Below are positions 1-9,092 of a DNA stretch of 44,712 bases, in pieces. A program made the position numbers and the translations under genes. This DNA is from Gemmatimonadota bacterium. Lineage in GTDB: Bacteria > Gemmatimonadota > Gemmatimonadetes > Longimicrobiales > Gaopeijiaceae. The DNA lies in the NCBI GenBank assembly GCA_028873825.1, contig JAPPNM010000082.1, positions 1-44,712 of the forward strand, given 5' to 3'. Below the pieces are notes generated by a model. It had not been told where the DNA came from. It saw only the letters and a program-made list of their open reading frames with translations, and did no database searches. How positions within the stretch are numbered: position 1 is the stretch's first letter; each line of letters starts with the position of its first letter.

Positions 1-72
1 TCGTCGCGCCTTGCCGGCCCGGCGCCTCGCCGCTCTCGGTGCTCGGGCGGCTTTGCCCACGGACTGCTAGGC
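1..72. repeat. Dispersed repeat A, copy 1 (left edge)
   Basis: The first bases of the window match two other places, about 36664-36759 and 40592-40667. The shared core reads CGCCTCGCCGCTCT, then GGTGCTCG, then CCACGGACTGCT. This copy lies directly upstream of the histidine kinase gene and is cut by the window edge. It has no credible coding content of its own. Its origin is unknown; it behaves like a REP-like or element-derived repeat. Confidence 0.6.
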
Positions 73-89
73 GGTCCCGGGGACGCGGT

Positions 90-1577
90 ATGAGACTGCG
101 CAATCGCTTCGCCGTCTTCTTCGTCACCTTCGCCGTGGCGATCAGCGCCTGCGAGGGTTGGCTGAGCTATGACGCCTCGCGAAGGGCGCTCGAAGCCGAA
201 CTCGACAGACGGCTGCTCGACGTGGCCGGAGTTGCGGGGGACCTTTCGTTCCGTGCCGACGACGCTCTCCTCCTCTTGGGCCGGGGCGACGAGGACAACG
301 ACACGTGGATCCACTATCAGGCGTTGCTGCAACGCCTCAGGGCGGAAGGATACGTGGACCGTGCCGACATCTTCCGGTGGGAGCCCGGCGATTCCGTGGC
401 CACGGTCCTCGTGAGCGTGGACCCGCGGGACGTACTCTCGATAGGCCAGGAACTGAACCAGGTCGCGGCTCACATCGCCGTGATCGAGGAGGCGTCCGTG
501 CGCGAGGACGGGCGGGCCACCACCGAGCTCTTTCGGAGCGGCGGGCGCCAGTACAAGTACGGGTTCGTGCGTCTGGCCTCCGGCCGGGCCTTCCTGGGGG
601 TCCTGATCCCTGCCGACCATCTGGAGCCGCTGACCCGCCTGGGGTGGACCGTGGTCGGGTTGTCCGCGGGTGCGGCGGTTCTGGCGGCGCTGATCGGGTG
701 GCGTCTGGCGGGGGGCATCGCCTCGCGTCTGGAGGTGCTGAGCCGCGGTGCGCTGCGAATCCAGCGGGGCGCGATGGACCGCCCCTTCGATCTGGAGGGC
801 GAAGACGAAGTCGGCCGCTTGGCGCGGGCGATGGACCGGATGAGGACCGGGATTCAGCGCCGCGACGAGCAGTTGCGCCTGATGCTGTCCCGCGTTGCGC
901 ACGAGATCCGCAATCCGCTGGGAGGTCTGGAGCTCTTTGCGGCGGCGGCCCAGGAAACCGAGGATCCGGTGGAGCGCCGGCGCATCCTGGACCGGGTCCG
1001 GAAGGAGGTGCGCGGCCTCAACGCGATCATCAACGAGTTCCTCGGCTTCGCCCGCCCGGGGCCGACGGAGCCGCAGCTCCACGACGTACGCGAGTCCGCG
1101 GGCGAAGCCGCGGCACTGGTGCAGGCCGATCTCGAGAGAAGGGGCGGGGCTCTGCACCTGGACCTGCCGCGGAGGCCGCTGCTCGCCATGGCGGACCCGA
1201 TTCAGGTCAAGCGGCTCGTCCTGAACCTGCTTCGCAACGCCTCCCAGGCCGGCGACACCGTGTGGCTGGACGGCACTATGGTGAACGGAGAGGTGCGCCT
1301 CGCAATCCGGGACAACGGGCCGGGGGTCGCGCCGGAAATGCGGGAGCGAATCTTCGAACCCTTCGTGGGCGACAAGGCGCAGGGTGCGGGCCTCGGCCTG
1401 GCGATCGTGAAGGAGATGGTGGAGGCCAACCACGGGCGCGTGAAGCTGGCTTCGGGCGGGCGGGGGGTGGCGGAAAGTGGGGAAGGAGCGGAGTTTCACG
1501 TATATTTGAGTGGTCCCGAAGACCTTCCCGACGACGGTGGCCGCCGGCCGGCGGCCCCGGAGAACGCGGCGAGATGA
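90..1577 (+). CDS. Sensor histidine kinase (NtrB/AtoS-like, HAMP)
   Basis: Membrane sensor kinase that should phosphorylate the response regulator encoded directly after it. A first membrane segment follows the start (FAVFFVTFAVAIS), then about 150 residues of presumed periplasmic sensor, then a second membrane segment (VVGLSAGAAVLAALIGW). A HAMP linker follows (ends near DEVGRLARAMDRM). The H-box RVAHEIRNPLGG carries the phospho-accepting His. The ATP-binding domain shows an N-box (LVLNLLRNASQAG), DNGPGV and GAGLGLAIVKEM. I start at ATG 90 rather than at position 39 because the extra 17 residues are Arg-rich and precede a normal signal anchor. The stop overlaps the next ATG (ATGA). The ligand cannot be read from the sequence. 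Confidence 0.9.
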   Translation: MRLRNRFAVFFVTFAVAISACEGWLSYDASRRALEAELDRRLLDVAGVAGDLSFRADDALLLLGRGDEDNDTWIHYQALLQRLRAEGYVDRADIFRWEPGDSVATVLVSVDPRDVLSIGQELNQVAAHIAVIEEASVREDGRATTELFRSGGRQYKYGFVRLASGRAFLGVLIPADHLEPLTRLGWTVVGLSAGAAVLAALIGWRLAGGIASRLEVLSRGALRIQRGAMDRPFDLEGEDEVGRLARAMDRMRTGIQRRDEQLRLMLSRVAHEIRNPLGGLELFAAAAQETEDPVERRRILDRVRKEVRGLNAIINEFLGFARPGPTEPQLHDVRESAGEAAALVQADLERRGGALHLDLPRRPLLAMADPIQVKRLVLNLLRNASQAGDTVWLDGTMVNGEVRLAIRDNGPGVAPEMRERIFEPFVGDKAQGAGLGLAIVKEMVEANHGRVKLASGGRGVAESGEGAEFHVYLSGPEDLPDDGGRRPAAPENAAR

Positions 1578-2995
1578 GCACATCGCGGCAGGTCCTGATC
1601 ATCGACGATCACGACAGCGTGCGCGAGGGGCTGGAGCTCCTGATGCGCCGCCGGGGCCACCGGACCGTGTCCGCGACGGACGGGAAGGAGGGATTGCGAA
1701 TCCTGGAGGAGGATGGCGCGGATCTGGTGATCACCGATCTGAAGATGCCCAGGGTGAACGGGATCCAGGTGCTCGAGGGGGTCAAGAGCACCGCTCCTGC
1801 GACGGACGTTCTGGTGATCACCGGCCACGGGACGGTCGAGACGGCGGTCAGGGCGATGAAGCTGGGGGCCCGCGACTTCATCTCCAAGCCCTTTTCGTCG
1901 GAGGAGTTCGGCATCAAGGTGGACCGCATCCTGCGGGAGCGCGACGAGCGCCTGCGGCTGCAGCAGGAGAACCTCGCCCTGCGCGTCGAGAACACCTATC
2001 TGCGCAGCGAGGCCGTCGACGGCGAGACCCCGTACGGGGAGATGGTGGGGGAATCGGAGGGCATCCGGCAGGTGCAACGCTTCGTCGAGCGGGTGGCACG
2101 TTCGGACTCGACCGTGATGGTCTACGGCGAGTCCGGCACCGGGAAGGAGTTGGTCGCGCGGGCGATTCACGCCGGGTCGACGCGACACGCCGGTCCGTTC
2201 GTACGGGTCAACTGCGGCGCCCTGCCGGAAGGCCTGCTGGACTCCGAACTCTTCGGCCACGAACGGGGCGCCTTCACGGGGGCGGCGAAGCGGCGGCGGG
2301 GGCGTTTCGAACTGGCCGACGGCGGAACGCTGTTCCTCGACGAGATCGCCACGATCAACCCCGCCACCCAGGTGAGACTTCTGCGGGTTCTCCAGGAGCG
2401 GGAGCTGGAGCGCGTGGGCGGCGAGAAGACGATCGCCGTCGATGTTCGCATCGTGGCGGCCACCAACACGCCCGCGGCCGATCTTCTGAACGCGTCGGGG
2501 TTCCGGGAAGACCTGTACTACCGCCTTCACGTGGTGCCCGTGACGGTTCCGCCCCTGCGGGAGCGGAAGGACGACGTTCCCCTGCTGGCCGACCACTTCG
2601 TGCGGAAACTCCGGCGGCGCACTCGTTCCGGGGTCGGCGCCGTCGACCCCGGGGCGATGAAGCGGCTCGTGGAATACGACTGGCCCGGCAACGTCCGCCA
2701 GTTGGAGAACGTCATCGAGCGCGCGCTCGTGCTGGCGGAGGGGGATGTGCTGGAGGAGAGCGACCTGCCGCTGCTCCTGAACGTCAACGGGCCCGATCCG
2801 GCTTCGCCCCTCTCCATGGGCGGCGGCGCTGGGGAGCGGATCGATCTGGACAGGGCCGTCGACGACATGGAGGAGAGCGTGATCCGCCAGATCCTGGCCA
2901 GAACCGCGGGCAACCGGACTGCGGCCGCCAGGCACCTCGGAATCACGAAGAGCAAGCTCCTCTACAAGATCCGGAAATACGGGATCGCCGGATGA
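1574..2995 (+). CDS. Sigma-54-dependent response regulator (NtrC family)
   Basis: A 473-residue transcription activator with the three standard NtrC modules. The receiver has its phospho-acceptor at about Asp55 (ITDLKMP), an acidic pair DD near residue 11 and the switch Lys in ISKPF. The central AAA+ domain has Walker A GESGTGKE, the sigma-54 contact loop GAFTGA, Walker B GGTLFLDE and the arginine-finger region FREDLYYRL. A Fis-type helix-turn-helix ends the protein (GNRTAAARHLGITKSKLLYKI). It overlaps the kinase by ATGA and overlaps the next ATG at 2992, so the pair is translationally coupled. Targets are unknown; the two envelope proteins encoded downstream are the obvious candidates. Confidence 0.95.
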   Translation: MSTSRQVLIIDDHDSVREGLELLMRRRGHRTVSATDGKEGLRILEEDGADLVITDLKMPRVNGIQVLEGVKSTAPATDVLVITGHGTVETAVRAMKLGARDFISKPFSSEEFGIKVDRILRERDERLRLQQENLALRVENTYLRSEAVDGETPYGEMVGESEGIRQVQRFVERVARSDSTVMVYGESGTGKELVARAIHAGSTRHAGPFVRVNCGALPEGLLDSELFGHERGAFTGAAKRRRGRFELADGGTLFLDEIATINPATQVRLLRVLQERELERVGGEKTIAVDVRIVAATNTPAADLLNASGFREDLYYRLHVVPVTVPPLRERKDDVPLLADHFVRKLRRRTRSGVGAVDPGAMKRLVEYDWPGNVRQLENVIERALVLAEGDVLEESDLPLLLNVNGPDPASPLSMGGGAGERIDLDRAVDDMEESVIRQILARTAGNRTAAARHLGITKSKLLYKIRKYGIAG

Positions 2996-3861
2996 CACGC
3001 GTCGGCGCACTCGTCGGGTTGTTGCTGGCGGCGGCCGCTCCGGCCGGAGCGGGGGCGCAGGTGACGGCGAGCTCCCCCGACGAGTACGTGCAGCTGCTGA
3101 GGGACGGGTACGACGAGGCGAAGAAGAGGTACGAGCTTGCGACGCTTGAGGTGGAACGGCTCCGAAAGGCATGGAACCAGAGCCTCGAGGAGCATACGGC
3201 CGCCAGGCGGGCGGGCGACGAGGATCGGGCCAGAGAGCTCCTTGCCGAATTGCAGGAGCGGTCCCCCGAGAAGAATCGCGCCGAGAATGCATGGCGAACG
3301 AAGCAGGAGGATTGGATAGTGGCCGGCAAGGCGCTGGTCGGCGCGGTCGACGCTCGCCTCGACCTTCTCTGGCACCTGATGGAGCGGTCCGTCGGCGCCA
3401 CGGAATACGAGGGGCGCTACGGCGACCTGGTGGAGCTGTTAGAGGAGGTGGAGGCGGAGCTGCCGGAAGAGCCGCTGGAACTCGAGCCCATGCCCGAAGT
3501 CACGATTCGCAGCGAGGACACGCCCAGGGAGATCGAGTTCAAGGCGAGGGTCATCGAGAACCGGGTCGCATTCTACGAAGAGCTGCGGAAACAGCTCGAC
3601 CGTGACATCGCATCGCTCACCAACCGCCAGCGGAGGGAGCACAACCGGAGAGACTCCCGGCGCGCGCGGAATCGGTTCGGCGACGATGCCGCCCCGACCG
3701 GCGACCAGCGTTACAATCCCGTTGACGCCGTCGCGAACCGCGAGCCGATCGAAGTCCGGATCGAGGAGAAGAAGGCACTGAGAGGAGAAGTCGTGAATCG
3801 TATGGAGGAACTCAAGCGCAAGGCCCAACTGTTCAGACAAGAGGCGGGAGGGGCACGATGA
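2992..3861 (+). CDS. Exported coiled-coil protein, unknown function
   Basis: 289 residues. The N-terminus is a clean Sec signal (VGALVGLLLAAAAPAGAGAQ) with a probable cleavage after GAGA. The rest is almost entirely charged and helix-rich (runs of E, K, R with heptad-like Leu/Val), so a long periplasmic coiled coil is likely. It starts at ATG 2992, inside the stop of the response regulator, and its own stop overlaps the ATG of the next gene. Placement between a sigma-54 activator and a predicted outer-membrane barrel suggests an envelope role. I do not recognise a named family. Confidence 0.75.
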   Translation: MTRVGALVGLLLAAAAPAGAGAQVTASSPDEYVQLLRDGYDEAKKRYELATLEVERLRKAWNQSLEEHTAARRAGDEDRARELLAELQERSPEKNRAENAWRTKQEDWIVAGKALVGAVDARLDLLWHLMERSVGATEYEGRYGDLVELLEEVEAELPEEPLELEPMPEVTIRSEDTPREIEFKARVIENRVAFYEELRKQLDRDIASLTNRQRREHNRRDSRRARNRFGDDAAPTGDQRYNPVDAVANREPIEVRIEEKKALRGEVVNRMEELKRKAQLFRQEAGGAR

Positions 3862-5015
3862 GGATTTGTCCACGGGCTGCCAGGGACCGGCTCCGTTTTT
3901 TCGCGGCGGTGTGCGGGCTCGCGGGCGCGCTGCACCTTCCGGCGCCGGCCGCCGGCCAGGGGCTGGTTCGGGACTTCGTGATATCCGGGGGGCTGGCGGG
4001 CGAAGCGTGGCGGGGGGACTTCACGGCCCTCGCGGTGCCGCAGATCGACTCCACGGAGCGCGCGGTGGCCTGGGTCGGCGAGTGGAGCGCCAACGGGGTG
4101 TTCACCCTGTTCAAGCGCGAGCACAGCGGGCTGGACGCGACTCTCGACGCGGGATTCCGCCAGTTCGCCACAGGAGGGTTCCAACTGCGCAACTACGCGC
4201 CGCGCGAGCACAACGGGCTCCTGGAGACGAAGTACTGGCACGATCTCGGCGGGGGCCGCCACGGCAGGTTGATCGGTGCGGCGACGGCGAGAATACGGGC
4301 GATCGCCGATCGTCCCCCCATGCCTCTCTACCTTTTTCCGGGATACGAGACCTACAGGTTGACGGCCGGTTACGGGAGGTCCGTCCGGAATCTGGAGGTG
4401 GACATCACGGTGACCGGGGAAAGCGCCGACTTCGTGGCCCCGTCCCTGCTTCGCAACCTCGATCTGCTGGACCGCAACTCCATGATCGTGGAGGCCGGGG
4501 GGGGCAGGAAGAAGTACCTGGGTACCGACTCGGAAGACTATTCGCGCCTCCGCTTCTTCGGCGCCTACCGGTATCACAGCTACCCGAAACAGGGGCCGCC
4601 GGCGCCCCGTGTGGATCACGCCGTCGGCCTGGGCGGAGCATACGAACTTCAAATGGAGCGGTTTGGCCTCACGGTGACCCTCGACGTCACGCGAAGCCGG
4701 TCGAGCTCCAGCCGCGTCGAATACAACGCCGGGCGCCTGGACGCCGAGCTGCAATGGGGGCTCTCGGAGGAGCTGGGGCTCATCGTCTCGGGAGCGCTCG
4801 CGCGAAAGCGGTACATCGACCCGGGGCAGGATGCCCTGGTGCCGGGCGAGGAGGCCGACAACGAGACGAATCTCTACGCCGAGATCACACGAAGTCTCGG
4901 GCTGGGCGTCGACGGCGCGTTCCGCCTCGGGTGGCAGAAGGTCGAGACCAACTTCACGGGGGCGTACTACACGCGCTTCGGCGGGGGGGTCTTCCTGCGC
5001 GCGAGGCCGTGGTAG
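3858..5015 (+). CDS. Predicted outer-membrane beta-barrel protein
   Basis: 385 residues with an N-terminal signal peptide (hydrophobic stretch FFAAVCGLAGALHL, cleavage probably after AAGQ). The mature part alternates polar and aromatic residues in short strands (for example LRFFGAYRYHSY and FRLGWQKVETNFTGAYY) and ends in a terminal aromatic (RPW), the usual signature for BAM-recognised barrels. A strong ribosome binding site (GGGAGGGG) lies just ahead of ATG 3858, and the gene overlaps the previous stop. It is the last gene of the kinase operon. Function is unknown; it could be a porin-like channel or an assembly protein. Confidence 0.65.
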   Translation: MRICPRAARDRLRFFAAVCGLAGALHLPAPAAGQGLVRDFVISGGLAGEAWRGDFTALAVPQIDSTERAVAWVGEWSANGVFTLFKREHSGLDATLDAGFRQFATGGFQLRNYAPREHNGLLETKYWHDLGGGRHGRLIGAATARIRAIADRPPMPLYLFPGYETYRLTAGYGRSVRNLEVDITVTGESADFVAPSLLRNLDLLDRNSMIVEAGGGRKKYLGTDSEDYSRLRFFGAYRYHSYPKQGPPAPRVDHAVGLGGAYELQMERFGLTVTLDVTRSRSSSSRVEYNAGRLDAELQWGLSEELGLIVSGALARKRYIDPGQDALVPGEEADNETNLYAEITRSLGLGVDGAFRLGWQKVETNFTGAYYTRFGGGVFLRARPW

Positions 5016-5057
5016 CAGAAGAGGCGCGCGCCGCCGGAAGGGCCTTTCCGCAGGCCG

Positions 5058-5807
5058 TCAGAGCGAACCGCCGCTGAGGAGGACGGCGCCCAGTTCCGCC
5101 GGCATGCCGGAGGCCGCGATGGCGGCCGCCGCGCGCCCCGTGTCGTAGGGGACCCTTCGGAAGGCGACGCCGATTCCTCCGTCCGTACCGATCCGCACCA
5201 GAGCGTAGGCGGCGCGCGGATCGCCGTCCTTGGGGCGCCCGACCGAACCCGTGTTGACCAGCGTCCTGCCCTTGAAGCCGCGGGTCCACGGCTTGTGGGT
5301 GTGGCCGAAGAAGATCGCGTCGCCGTCCCGGGCGCGCAGCAGTCCCGACATCTTGCCGCAGAAGCGGTCGGAGCGGTCCTCGCGCCAGTAGACGGTGTTC
5401 AGGGTGGCCGCGCCATGGACGAGGATGAGCGTGGGGCCGGCCATGTGGCCGCCGAGCGGGCGCACGTCGAGGCGGAAGGGAAGGCTCGCGAGGAAACGCC
5501 GGTTGGCTGCGGAGGTGTGGGCTGCGGTCCAGCGGTAGCTCTCGCCGGACAGCGCGCGGTGCCGCGCGTCGTCGTGCTGGCAGCCGCAGCTCGGGTGGCC
5601 GTGCGCGACGGTCGTGTCGTAGTTGCCCGCCACACCCGCGATGCCCTCGGCGCGTATCCGTTCGACGACCTCGTTGGGCCAGGGACCGTACCCGACCAGG
5701 TCCCCGAGGTGATAGGCGGCGTCCACTCGCCGCGCGGCGATGTCGGCCAGGACGGCTTCCAGGGCGGGCATGTTCCCGTGGATGTCGGAGATTACGGCGA
5801 GCCGCAC
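5058..5807 (-). CDS. Metallophosphoesterase (YfcE/MJ0936-type)
   Basis: 249-residue calcineurin-like phosphoesterase. Metal-binding motifs are visible in order: SDIHGN near the start, HLGDLVGYGP, GNYD, and the late GHTHKPW. This matches the small single-domain diadenylate or phosphodiesterase-like branch, whose true substrates are mostly unknown. It uses a GTG start at 5807, 12 bases after the stop of kbl, so it is probably the last gene of the tdh-kbl operon. Nothing in the sequence ties it to threonine breakdown. Confidence 0.85.
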   Translation of the reverse strand: MRLAVISDIHGNMPALEAVLADIAARRVDAAYHLGDLVGYGPWPNEVVERIRAEGIAGVAGNYDTTVAHGHPSCGCQHDDARHRALSGESYRWTAAHTSAANRRFLASLPFRLDVRPLGGHMAGPTLILVHGAATLNTVYWREDRSDRFCGKMSGLLRARDGDAIFFGHTHKPWTRGFKGRTLVNTGSVGRPKDGDPRAAYALVRIGTDGGIGVAFRRVPYDTGRAAAAIAASGMPAELGAVLLSGGSL

Positions 5808-5819
5808 GATAAGGACGGT

Positions 5820-7052
5820 TCAGGGGGCGGCGCGGGCGGCGGCCAGGGCGGCGAGGACGCGGTCGATCCCCGCCTCGGTGTGGTCGGCGTTCACCTGGAA
5901 GCGAATCGACTCGTCGCCCCGGGGGACGACGGGATATGCGAGGCCGGTCGCGAGAACGCCCGCGTCGAAGAGGGCTGCGACGAGGCGGCGGGTCTCGTCG
6001 GTGTCGCGCACCATGATGGGGGTGATGGGGTGGTCGCTGGGGATGGTCTCGAAGCCGGCCGCGACCAGTCCGGACTCGAAGCGCTTCGTAAGGGCCCGCA
6101 GGTGCCGCAGCCGCGCCGCTCCCTCCGGGCTCTGCAGAATCCCGAGAGACCTGCGGGCCGCCGCGGCCTCTCCGGCCGTGATGGGGTTCGAGTAGATGTA
6201 CAGCGGCGAAGACTCGCGGAGGAAGCGGATCGCCGGGGCGGCCGACACGACGTAGCCTCCGTTGACTCCGAAGGCCTTGCCCAGCGTGCCGACCAGGAGG
6301 TCGGACGGCGGGCTGCCGGTGTACTCCTCGGTTCCGCGCCCGGTGGCGCCGAACGCTCCTACGCCGTGAGAGTCGTCGACCGCCACCACCACGTTCTCGG
6401 GATAGTCGGGGTCGTGCCGCGCGGCGATGGCCATGATCTCGTCCACCGGCGCGTGGTCGCCCCGCATCGAGAATACTCCGTCGGTCACCACGAGCACGCG
6501 GCGGGCGCGGCCCTTCGCCTCGTCCAGCTTCCGGTCCAGCGCGGTCATGTCCAGGTGCGGGTAGATCGCCTTGCCCGCCGGCCGCGACAACCGGATCGCG
6601 TTGATGATGCAGTTGTGGTTGAGCTCGTCGGAGAGCACGAAGGTGGTCTTGTCGATGAGGGGAACGAGCGCGCTCACCACGGCGGCGTAGGCGGACGAGA
6701 AGATCATCCCTTCGTCGCGCCCGTGGAAGGCGGCCAGCTCCCGCTCCAGCGCGGCGTGGGGGGCGTACGTGCCGGCGATGAAGCGCACGGCCCCCGGGCC
6801 GGCCCCCAGGGCGCGTGCGGTGGCCTCCTCCGCCTCGATCACCTCCGGGTGAAGGCTGAGGCCCAGGTACGAATTGGCGTTCATTCGGATGAACCGCTTG
6901 TCCCCCTGCCCCTCCAGCAGGAAGCGGGGACCGTGGCCGTCGCCCGCCGGGACCACCTCGCGCACCACGACCTCGGCCCCCTTCGCGGTGCCCTGCTCCT
7001 CCATCCGGGCGACGAGCCCGTTCAGCACGCCGTTCAGGCGGTCAATCGGCAT
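5820..7052 (-). CDS. kbl: Glycine C-acetyltransferase (2-amino-3-ketobutyrate CoA ligase)
   Basis: PLP enzyme of the alpha-oxoamine synthase family, 410 residues. The PLP lysine sits in GTLGKAFG, the cofactor Asp in DDSHGVG, and the substrate-pocket His in DELNHN. The family also includes AONS (BioF), serine palmitoyltransferase and ALA synthase. The adjacent threonine dehydrogenase gene makes Kbl by far the best assignment: the pair converts threonine to glycine and acetyl-CoA through 2-amino-3-oxobutyrate. The gene overlaps the end of tdh by 11 bases, which supports coupled translation. Confidence 0.9.
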   Translation of the reverse strand: MPIDRLNGVLNGLVARMEEQGTAKGAEVVVREVVPAGDGHGPRFLLEGQGDKRFIRMNANSYLGLSLHPEVIEAEEATARALGAGPGAVRFIAGTYAPHAALERELAAFHGRDEGMIFSSAYAAVVSALVPLIDKTTFVLSDELNHNCIINAIRLSRPAGKAIYPHLDMTALDRKLDEAKGRARRVLVVTDGVFSMRGDHAPVDEIMAIAARHDPDYPENVVVAVDDSHGVGAFGATGRGTEEYTGSPPSDLLVGTLGKAFGVNGGYVVSAAPAIRFLRESSPLYIYSNPITAGEAAAARRSLGILQSPEGAARLRHLRALTKRFESGLVAAGFETIPSDHPITPIMVRDTDETRRLVAALFDAGVLATGLAYPVVPRGDESIRFQVNADHTEAGIDRVLAALAAARAAP

Positions 7053-8028
7053 CGTTCCACCTCCCGGCGGGTCCCGCCGCGTGCCGGGCCGGACGGGTCT
7101 TCAACCCCCTCAGCATGCCCGCCACCATGTCGGGGAGCTCGTATTCGTGCCGCCAGCCCCACTGCTCGCGCGCCTCCGAGTCGTCGAGCCGCTCGGGCCA
7201 CGAGTCGGCGATGGCCTGGCGCAGCGGATCCGGGGCGTAGTCGATCTCGAAACCCGGTACGTGAGCCCGGATGGCGCGGGCCAGTTCGGCCGGCGTGAAA
7301 TGTACGGCCGTCACGTTGAAGGCGTTGCGGTGGACCAGCGACGTCGCCGGCGCCTCCATGAGCTCGATGATCGCGCGGATCGCGTCGGGCATGTACATCA
7401 TGTCCATGCGCGTGTCGGGCTTGAGCGGGCAGACGTAGCGGCCGCCGTCCACGGCGGCGTGGAAGATCTCGACCGCGTAGTCGGTCGTGCCGCCCCCCGG
7501 CGGAGCCGTGTACGAGACCAGACCCGGGAAGCGCAGGCCGCGGGCGTCGACGCCGAAGCGCGCGTGGTAGTAGTCGCAGAGCAGCTCGCCGGCCACCTTG
7601 GTGACGCCGTACATGGTGGTGGGGCGCTGAAGGGTGGACTGGGGGGCGGGGTCGCGGGGGGTCTCGGGCCCGAAGGCCGCGATCGAGCTGGGAGTGAAGA
7701 CCCGGCAGCCGGTCTCGGCTGCCACCTGCAGCACGTTGACCAGACCGTTCATGTTGATCCGGTAGGCCCGTAGCGGGTCCTCCTCCGCGGCCGCCGACAG
7801 GATGGCCGCCAAGTGGAAGATGTCGGTGGCGCCGAGACGGGTGACCGTGCGCCGGAGCGCGTCCAGATCGAGGCAGTCCAGCTGCTCGGCGAGGCCGCCC
7901 CGCGCCCAGGCGACGGGGTCGCGGATGTCGGTCGCCAGGGTCACGCCCGGCCCGTAACGGTCCAGGAGGCGCGCGCTCAGCTCGGTGCCGATCTGACCGG
8001 CGGCGCCGGTGACAAGAATGCGCTTCAT
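7042..8028 (-). CDS. tdh: L-threonine 3-dehydrogenase, SDR type
   Basis: 328-residue NAD-dependent extended short-chain dehydrogenase. It has a Rossmann GxxGxxG (VTGAAGQIG), a Ser in PSSIAAFGP and the catalytic YxxxK (YGVTK). The region MDMMYMPDAI followed by NVTAVHFTPAELA is typical of the SDR-type threonine dehydrogenases rather than of UDP-sugar epimerases. It starts at ATG 8028, where the dinucleotide-binding strand begins at the second residue; longer in-frame starts only add a low-complexity Arg/Pro tail. Adjacent kbl confirms the pathway. Confidence 0.88.
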   Translation of the reverse strand: MKRILVTGAAGQIGTELSARLLDRYGPGVTLATDIRDPVAWARGGLAEQLDCLDLDALRRTVTRLGATDIFHLAAILSAAAEEDPLRAYRINMNGLVNVLQVAAETGCRVFTPSSIAAFGPETPRDPAPQSTLQRPTTMYGVTKVAGELLCDYYHARFGVDARGLRFPGLVSYTAPPGGGTTDYAVEIFHAAVDGGRYVCPLKPDTRMDMMYMPDAIRAIIELMEAPATSLVHRNAFNVTAVHFTPAELARAIRAHVPGFEIDYAPDPLRQAIADSWPERLDDSEAREQWGWRHEYELPDMVAGMLRGLKTRPARHAAGPAGRWNDAD

Positions 8029-8159
8029 GGCTGGGAGTGCGGGTTGGGCCCTTCCCGGGATCGCGGCCCGGGGCCGTGGGTTGCGCCTTCGGGGACATGA
8101 CAAGATGCCCGCAAACCGGCGCAAGGCAAGATGGAGCGGGGATCGCTACCCGGTCCGCG

Positions 8160-8675
8160 CTACCGCCGGCCGCGTCCGCGGAACCAGCGGGTGCCCTCGC
8201 GCCGAAAACGGTCCCTGTCCCTGCGGCGGAACTCGCGGAAGGCTGCGCGCTGCTCTTCGGTGAGGATCCCGTCGATTTCGGCGTTGAGCGAATCCAGGCG
8301 GCTCTCCAGCCGGGGCAGCGCCTCCGCCATGGTTTCCCGGGCGGCGGCGTGCGAGCGCTTCATCGCCTCCTCGATCGCTTCGCGCTGCTCGCCGGTGAGC
8401 TGCAGCGCCCTGGCCATCCGGTCGGTAACCCGCTTGCGGGCCACGTCGGTGTAGCGGCGGGCGCCCTCCGGGAGGCGGCGGGAGCTCCCGAAGTCTCGCG
8501 GGCGTTCGCCGGCTTCCGGCCGGAGGTCGGGGGGAAGGGGCGGGAAGGGTGGGGGACCGAACGCGCCGTCGGTTTCGCGCCGGTGCTCCACGAGGCGAAG
8601 CACCCCGAGGGCGGTTGCCGCCCCGGCGAAGAAGACGGCGGCCAGGACGATCGCGGCGGCCGCTCTGCCGCTCAT
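8160..8675 (-). CDS. Spy/CpxP-like periplasmic protein (LTXXQ-type)
   Basis: 171 residues. An N-terminal membrane anchor (AAAAIVLAAVFFAGAATALG) is followed by a proline-rich linker and a helical domain with two LTxxQ-like repeats: LQLTGEQREAIEEA and ILTEEQRAAFREF. This is the layout of the Spy/CpxP/ZraP and heavy-metal-resistance (CnrX-like) family, which sense or buffer envelope stress. The C-terminus is very Arg-rich. Its ATG overlaps the stop of the anti-sigma-like gene, so sigma, anti-sigma and this protein form one unit. Confidence 0.75.
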   Translation of the reverse strand: MSGRAAAAIVLAAVFFAGAATALGVLRLVEHRRETDGAFGPPPFPPLPPDLRPEAGERPRDFGSSRRLPEGARRYTDVARKRVTDRMARALQLTGEQREAIEEAMKRSHAAARETMAEALPRLESRLDSLNAEIDGILTEEQRAAFREFRRRDRDRFRREGTRWFRGRGRR

Positions 8676-9073
8676 GGAGAGTACTCGTCCATGGCCAGGA
8701 CCAGCTCCTCGACGGTCGGCGCGTGGCTCCCGTCCATCCAGGCCGCGACGGACCAGGGGACGACGACCTCGTCGAAGGACGCCTCGACCGGGGCCGGGTC
8801 GTAGCCCGGAACCAGAAGGAGGGCGGCCGCCGCGGCCGCCGCGAGGCCCGCCGAGGCGGCGATGACGGGCCTTCGCCATTCCGCGAGGCTGCGGGCGAGG
8901 GCGCTCCGGCGGCGCCGGGACTGCAGGAGGGGGCGGGCCTCGCCCACGATTCGGGCGACGAGGTCCTCCCAGCCGTTCGGGTCGATTTCCGGGTCGAGGG
9001 CCCGGTTCCCCGGCGGGGCGCCCGCTCCTCCCCTTCCGTTGCTTCCGTTTTCGGCGGTCGGCAGTTCGGTCAT
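8672..9073 (-). CDS. Putative membrane anti-sigma factor
   Basis: 133 residues. A cytoplasmic N-terminal part with WEDLVARIVGEARPLL is followed by a single membrane helix (VIAASAGLAAAAAAALLLVPGY) and a short acidic periplasmic tail. There is no HxxxCxxC zinc motif, so it is not a classical ZAS anti-sigma. The assignment rests on position: it lies 19 bases downstream of the ECF sigma gene and overlaps the Spy-like gene by ATGA. It could instead be a simple accessory membrane protein. Confidence 0.6.
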   Translation of the reverse strand: MTELPTAENGSNGRGGAGAPPGNRALDPEIDPNGWEDLVARIVGEARPLLQSRRRRSALARSLAEWRRPVIAASAGLAAAAAAALLLVPGYDPAPVEASFDEVVVPWSVAAWMDGSHAPTVEELVLAMDEYSP

Positions 9074-9092
9074 TCTTCCAGCTCCCCCGGGT

